From positions 1-45,284 of the forward strand of contig JAPLJF010000017.1 in NCBI GenBank assembly GCA_026388715.1: a stretch of DNA of 45,284 nucleotides, in the 5' to 3' direction. The first letter of the stretch is position 1. The number at the start of each line of letters is the position of its first letter. Source of the stretch: Deltaproteobacteria bacterium (GTDB taxonomy: Bacteria; Desulfobacterota; Desulfobulbia; Desulfobulbales; Desulfocapsaceae). Both the position numbers and the translations under genes were made by a program. The notes below the pieces were generated by a model that had not been told where the DNA came from, did not search any database, and saw nothing but the letters and a program-made list of their open reading frames with translations. Positions 42,421 through 45,284 of this stretch are shown here, one piece after another.

Positions 42421-43068
42421 TTACAGATTCAGTTTTGCCTTCACCGCGTTAATAACGTCATCGCTGGAGGTGGCAGGCACACTCATCAGCAGGCCTTTTT
42501 CCCGGTAAAAACCGATGAGAGGGGCGGTCTTCTCGTTATAGGTCTCAAGACGATGGGTGATGGCCGCCTCGGTCTCATCCTCACGCTGTACTGCCCGCGC
42601 ACCACACTTGTCGCAAATCCCCTCCACCTTGGGCGGATTGGATTTCACATTATAGATGGCCTGACATTTCGGATTCTCGCAGGTCCGGCGGGTACAGAGA
42701 CGATCAAGGATGATGTCGCGGGGCACATCGATATCAACGGCCATATCAAGTTTAATGTTCAACTTGGTCAGGAGCTGGGTCAACTCCTCGGCCTGGGGAA
42801 TGGTGCGGGGAAAACCATCGAGCAGAAAGCCCTTGGCACAGTCAGGCTCCTGCAGACGTTTTTCCATGATCCCCATGATCAGGGAATCGGGCACCAGATC
42901 GCCACGTTTCATGTAGGCCTCGGCCTCGCGGCCCAGCTCTGTTTTCGCCTGGACAGCGCCACGCAGGATATCGCCGGTAGAGATCTGGACCGAGCCATCG
43001 AGTGCGGTCAACAACTTGGCAACGGTGCCTTTTCCAGCGCCGGGGGCGCCTAACAGAATCAGTTTCAT
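42421..43068 (-). CDS. adk: Adenylate kinase with zinc-type LID
   Basis: Adk interconverts ATP and AMP with two ADP. The 215-residue protein has the P-loop GAPGAGKGT (residues 7-15), GFLLDGFPRTIPQAEEL, DVPRDIILDRLCTRRT and the LID region with four cysteines (TCENPKC, ICDKCG) that bind zinc in Gram-positive-like and many other Adks. The first cysteine pair is spaced by four residues rather than the usual two. AAGGAG precedes the start. A terminator follows. Housekeeping gene. Confidence 0.98.
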   Translation of the reverse strand: MKLILLGAPGAGKGTVAKLLTALDGSVQISTGDILRGAVQAKTELGREAEAYMKRGDLVPDSLIMGIMEKRLQEPDCAKGFLLDGFPRTIPQAEELTQLLTKLNIKLDMAVDIDVPRDIILDRLCTRRTCENPKCQAIYNVKSNPPKVEGICDKCGARAVQREDETEAAITHRLETYNEKTAPLIGFYREKGLLMSVPATSSDDVINAVKAKLNL

Positions 43069-43249
43069 TATATTCTCCTTATCATTAGAATAAAATCTTC
43101 ATGCAGTTATTGCAAATTTCATGGCTTGATCCCTGCTTACTCAGGGACATAAAATGGATAAGTATAAACACTTTTTCTTTCAATGCCAGTGAAATATGAC
43201 CGTGACGACAGCTTTAAGCGATCAGGATAACACTCAAGCATTCCGCCTG

Positions 43250-43468
43250 CTATAAACAATTATTCATTAATGATTCTAAAGTATTAACGAATAATATCAG
43301 CTCAAAAACAGGCAGTTCTAAATGGGTAAAATCGGCAATATTTCTGGTTGCAATATATGTTGCCCCGGCATGACATGTGGCTTCATGCACAACGGCATCG
43401 TCAAAATCAGAAAATTTTGATGCAGCCGCGTTTTCAAGCACTATACGATTCACCGGGGCAATGACCAA
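43250..43468 (-). pseudogene. C-terminal fragment of a PIN-domain (VapC-like) toxin
   Basis: The 72 residues match only the C-terminal half of a PIN ribonuclease: APVNRIVLENAAASKFSDFDDAVVHEA and TYIATRNIADF, which carry the later acidic residues of the active site. The N-terminal half with the first catalytic Asp is missing, and no antitoxin gene is adjacent, so the gene is a decayed toxin fragment. Confidence 0.7.
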
Positions 43469-43558
43469 AAGAAAAAGGAGGGATTGGATATGACGGAAAG
43501 CGGCCTGATACCCAAGCGCTTTCGTGGCAAGATAATGGATAGTGGTAATCGTTGTCGC

Positions 43559-43595
43559 AAAAACAAGAATCCACCTCCTCCGGGGGTGGATTCTT
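43559..43595 (-). terminator. Intrinsic terminator of the cytochrome lipoprotein gene
   Basis: On the minus strand AAGAATCCACC pairs with GGTGGATTCTT (arms 43595..43585 and 43575..43565), followed by G-TTTTT, about 70 bp after the stop of the gene at 43663. Confidence 0.8.
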
Positions 43596-43662
43596 TGTAC
43601 GTCAAATTATTAAAGGAGTCATTCTCTGTTCCCATTACTGCGGAGAACAGAAAGTGAAAATA

Positions 43663-44436
43663 TCAGCAGCCCTCAATGGCCTTCTTATCCTTTTTCTGAT
43701 GGCACTGGGTGCAGTTGGTGGTGGGACCAGCCTTTTTCTCCTTATGACAACCCTGGCAGAGGGCATGAGCCTTATCTTTTTCCATCTTGAACGGACCCGG
43801 TTTCTGGTCGCCGTGGCAGGCAGCACAGCCGTAAGCCTCGGCGTGTTTCTTATGTGACAAAATGACCTTGCCTTTGTTGTTGTCAATGACAACGATTTCC
43901 ACCGTGGTCGTGACCGCCTGTCCCTCTTTTTCCACCACGGACGCGGCCTTTTTCTCCACCTTCTCAGCGGTCTCGACCTTTTTTTCCTGATCCGCTACCG
44001 CAGTTTCTTGTTCCGCCTTTCCCTCAACCGCTTCATCCACCGCCTTGGTCGCTTCGCCGACCTTTTCTTCCTGAACCGCTACCGCCGCCTCTTGTTCAGC
44101 CTTTTTCTCAGTCTTTTCTGCAACTTTTTCTTCCACCGCCCCAGTCGCTTCTTCGACCTTTTCTTCCTGAACCGCTACCACATCCTTTTGTTCCTGCTTT
44201 TGTTCAATCTTTTCTTCAACTTTTTCTTCCACCGCCTTGGTCGCTTCGACAACCTCTTTGGTCGCTTCTTTAAGCTTTTCTTTAGCCGCCACGGTCGCTT
44301 CTACAGCCTTGTCCTTGACCTGCACAGCAGTGGGCATCGTTTTCGGCGGCGGAGCCTCGGCTTTTTTTTCATCCGGGGTACAGCCCCACAGCATCAGAAC
44401 AGCCATCATCGCGATAACACAGAGTTTCTTTTTCAT
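43663..44436 (-). CDS. Lipoprotein with a charged helical stalk and triheme cytochrome c7-type domain
   Basis: The 257-residue product has a type II signal with Cys at residue 19 (LMLWGC). Residues about 35-165 are a highly charged Lys/Glu/Ala/Val-rich region predicted to be helical, with imperfect repeats: VAVQEEKVEEATGAVEEKV, VAVQEEKVGEATKAVDEAV and VADQEKKVETAEK. The last about 70 residues are a class III-type domain: VILSHKKHAEAYGCAACH, LCQGCH and NCTQCH, three CxxCH heme sites with extra histidines for axial ligands, as in PpcA-like c7. It is probably a lipid-anchored periplasmic or outer-membrane electron carrier held off the membrane by the stalk. AAAGGAG precedes the ATG and a terminator follows; no electron-transfer partner is adjacent. 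Confidence 0.85.
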   Translation of the reverse strand: MKKKLCVIAMMAVLMLWGCTPDEKKAEAPPPKTMPTAVQVKDKAVEATVAAKEKLKEATKEVVEATKAVEEKVEEKIEQKQEQKDVVAVQEEKVEEATGAVEEKVAEKTEKKAEQEAAVAVQEEKVGEATKAVDEAVEGKAEQETAVADQEKKVETAEKVEKKAASVVEKEGQAVTTTVEIVVIDNNKGKVILSHKKHAEAYGCAACHGDQKPGPFKMEKDKAHALCQGCHKEKKAGPTTNCTQCHQKKDKKAIEGC

Positions 44437-45148
44437 GGTTTTCTCCTTTGGTATTGGGAATGAAAAGGACTGCGTTTTCTCTCATCACGCCAGGGCACTC
44501 AGAGAGGAGTTAGGGACACCACACTTATTTGGTACGCCAATCCAGGCGGATGCAGTTTTCTGGCCTGCTCCGATCCGCCTCTTACTGACCATATACTCAA
44601 AGAGGAAGTGCAGTTGTTCGGATCAGAACATAAGCAAGGAAAACACCTCATATTTTATTTCTTTGAATATGAGCCTGTTATTTGTTTGTTTCCGGTTTTA
44701 AGATATGTGAAATAAAAAAAATGCGCAAAAGAATGGAAGATATTCTTTAACAATCTTTGCTTCTAGGCGTGCAATCGGCCCATAGTCATGTTATTTTTTA
44801 TCTGAAATTATTCTATGCGGATTTTTTAAAGAATGGTAGGACTTTTCGCACTTTTCCCGTGGAAATTGATCACCAGTGAAATACCGTCCGCAGAAAGATA
44901 AAAAGCTGCTTCTCCAGCCACGATCTCCATCGGCCCGGCTCTCTCCGTTTAAATTCCTTGTCAAGTCGCCTCAAGGGATATTGGTTGCTTAACAACTCTT
45001 AAAAAAAAATTTTCTATCCACCTTTTTTCCAAAAAATTGATATGGCATCCCCTTATTTCTGGAACTTTTGCGCATATCAAAATATCAAGCTTGACTCCAT
45101 TCCAGGAGTCTGTCGGATTTAACAAGCTTTGAATCTATAACATATTAT
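44437..45148. other. AT-rich intergenic region with repeat remnants
   Basis: More than 700 bp without a supported gene. It holds the TTAGGGACACCACACTTA element, an inverted 10-mer pair (TGCGCAAAAG at 44722-44731 and its reverse complement at 45065-45074) 333 bp apart, and a poly-A tract at about 45001. The composition suggests insertion debris. Confidence 0.45.
44506..44527. repeat. GGAGTTAGGGACACCACACTTA element
   Basis: This sequence type is often seen near Y1 (REP-associated) tyrosine transposase genes in environmental Proteobacteria and cyanobacteria, from memory. No transposase is present here, so it is a remnant or a non-autonomous copy. Confidence 0.35.
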
Positions 45149-45177
45149 GGCTCTGCCCTATTTTCAGTTGAGTGATT
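45149..45177 (+). mobile_element. Candidate left end of the IS1595-type element
   Basis: GGCTCTGCCCTATTTTCAGT begins about 75 bp before the transposase ATG, a usual distance for a left inverted repeat in this family. The right end lies outside the window, so the boundary is a guess. Confidence 0.3.
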
Positions 45178-45225
45178 ATCTTCTTAACAAGACCAAGAAA
45201 CCAAGCAAATAAAGGAGGTTTCGTT

Positions 45226-45284
45226 ATGAAGATGCCAGAACTCTCTCTTATAGAATGGCAACGTCGATTTGGTACCGAAGAATC
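45226..45284 (+). CDS. IS1595-family transposase, N-terminal fragment at window edge
   Basis: ATG at 45226 follows AAAGGAGG. The 19 complete codons read MKMPELSLIEWQRRFGTEE, the standard opening of IS1595/ISXO2-type DDE transposases, which continue into a zinc ribbon. The rest of the gene is beyond the window, so whether it is intact is unknown. Confidence 0.75.
   Translation, partial: MKMPELSLIEWQRRFGTEE

Noticed and set aside
1..45284. CRISPR array or prophage
   Set aside because: No regularly spaced direct repeats with unique spacers, and no capsid, terminase, portal or integrase genes.

Overview
The window reads as a chromosomal segment of an anaerobic, Gram-negative, probably sulfate- or sulfur-metabolising member of the Desulfobacterota, with Desulfobulbales as the best guess. 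The support is a de novo cobamide cluster with cbiG/cbiH-type genes, a flavodiiron oxygen reductase, a cobalamin riboswitch in front of a ThiC-family gene, a triheme cytochrome c7-type lipoprotein, and many PAS/PilZ-type regulators. This is inferred from gene content; no marker gene fixes the taxon.

Layout. 1-7.5 kb is accessory: a partial gene, a truncated AlbA_2 gene, a mazEF-type toxin-antitoxin pair with a palindromic operator candidate, two gene fragments meeting at a deletion scar (one a GNAT acetyltransferase broken by an 8-bp duplication), a DUF3617 protein, and a translationally coupled pair of a lipoprotein and a large secreted HExxHxxGxxH metalloprotease-like protein. 7.6-11.8 kb holds a flavodiiron protein, a ModF-like double ABC ATPase and a secreted M23 peptidase. 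11.9-19.6 kb is a seven-gene late cobamide cluster on the minus strand: cbiG, cbiH/cobJ, cobC, cobU, cobT, cobS and a cobD-cbiP fusion. 19.8-25.7 kb carries an SH3b protein, convergent to a tightly coupled oleB-oleC-oleD-M48 protease operon (olefin/beta-lactone pathway) without oleA. 25.7-33.1 kb is on the plus strand: a hybrid PAS histidine kinase, a YejF-like double ABC ATPase and a heterodimeric ABC exporter. 33.3-38.2 kb has a cNMP/PilZ two-domain regulator, a ThiC-family gene under a cobalamin riboswitch (best read as bzaF, 5-hydroxybenzimidazole synthase) and two DUF1566 proteins. 38.4-43.1 kb is housekeeping: uvrC, a BFD-like 2Fe-2S protein, tRNA-Leu(UAA), a MarC-family gene, purC and adk. 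43.2-45.3 kb has a PIN-domain fragment, a cytochrome c7-type lipoprotein on a charged helical stalk, and the start of an IS1595-type transposase.

How the genes fit together. The riboswitch-controlled bzaF candidate would make the benzimidazole lower ligand that CobT, CobS, CobU and CobC (11.9-17.8 kb) activate and attach, so two separated loci appear to serve one cobamide pathway. The ole operon supplies the last three steps of head-to-head hydrocarbon synthesis and adds a BepA-like protease as a fourth coupled gene. Short dispersed elements (GGGGCAGGTCTT, GGGAGTGCCCCT, TTAGGGACACCACACTTA and a long GCGCAGAGGCGC inverted repeat) sit between genes and look like non-autonomous repeat remnants. 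Nothing in the window is an obviously new defence system. The most noteworthy items are the riboswitch-bzaF link, the ole-M48 operon, the stalked triheme lipoprotein and the unassigned secreted zincin/lipoprotein pair.
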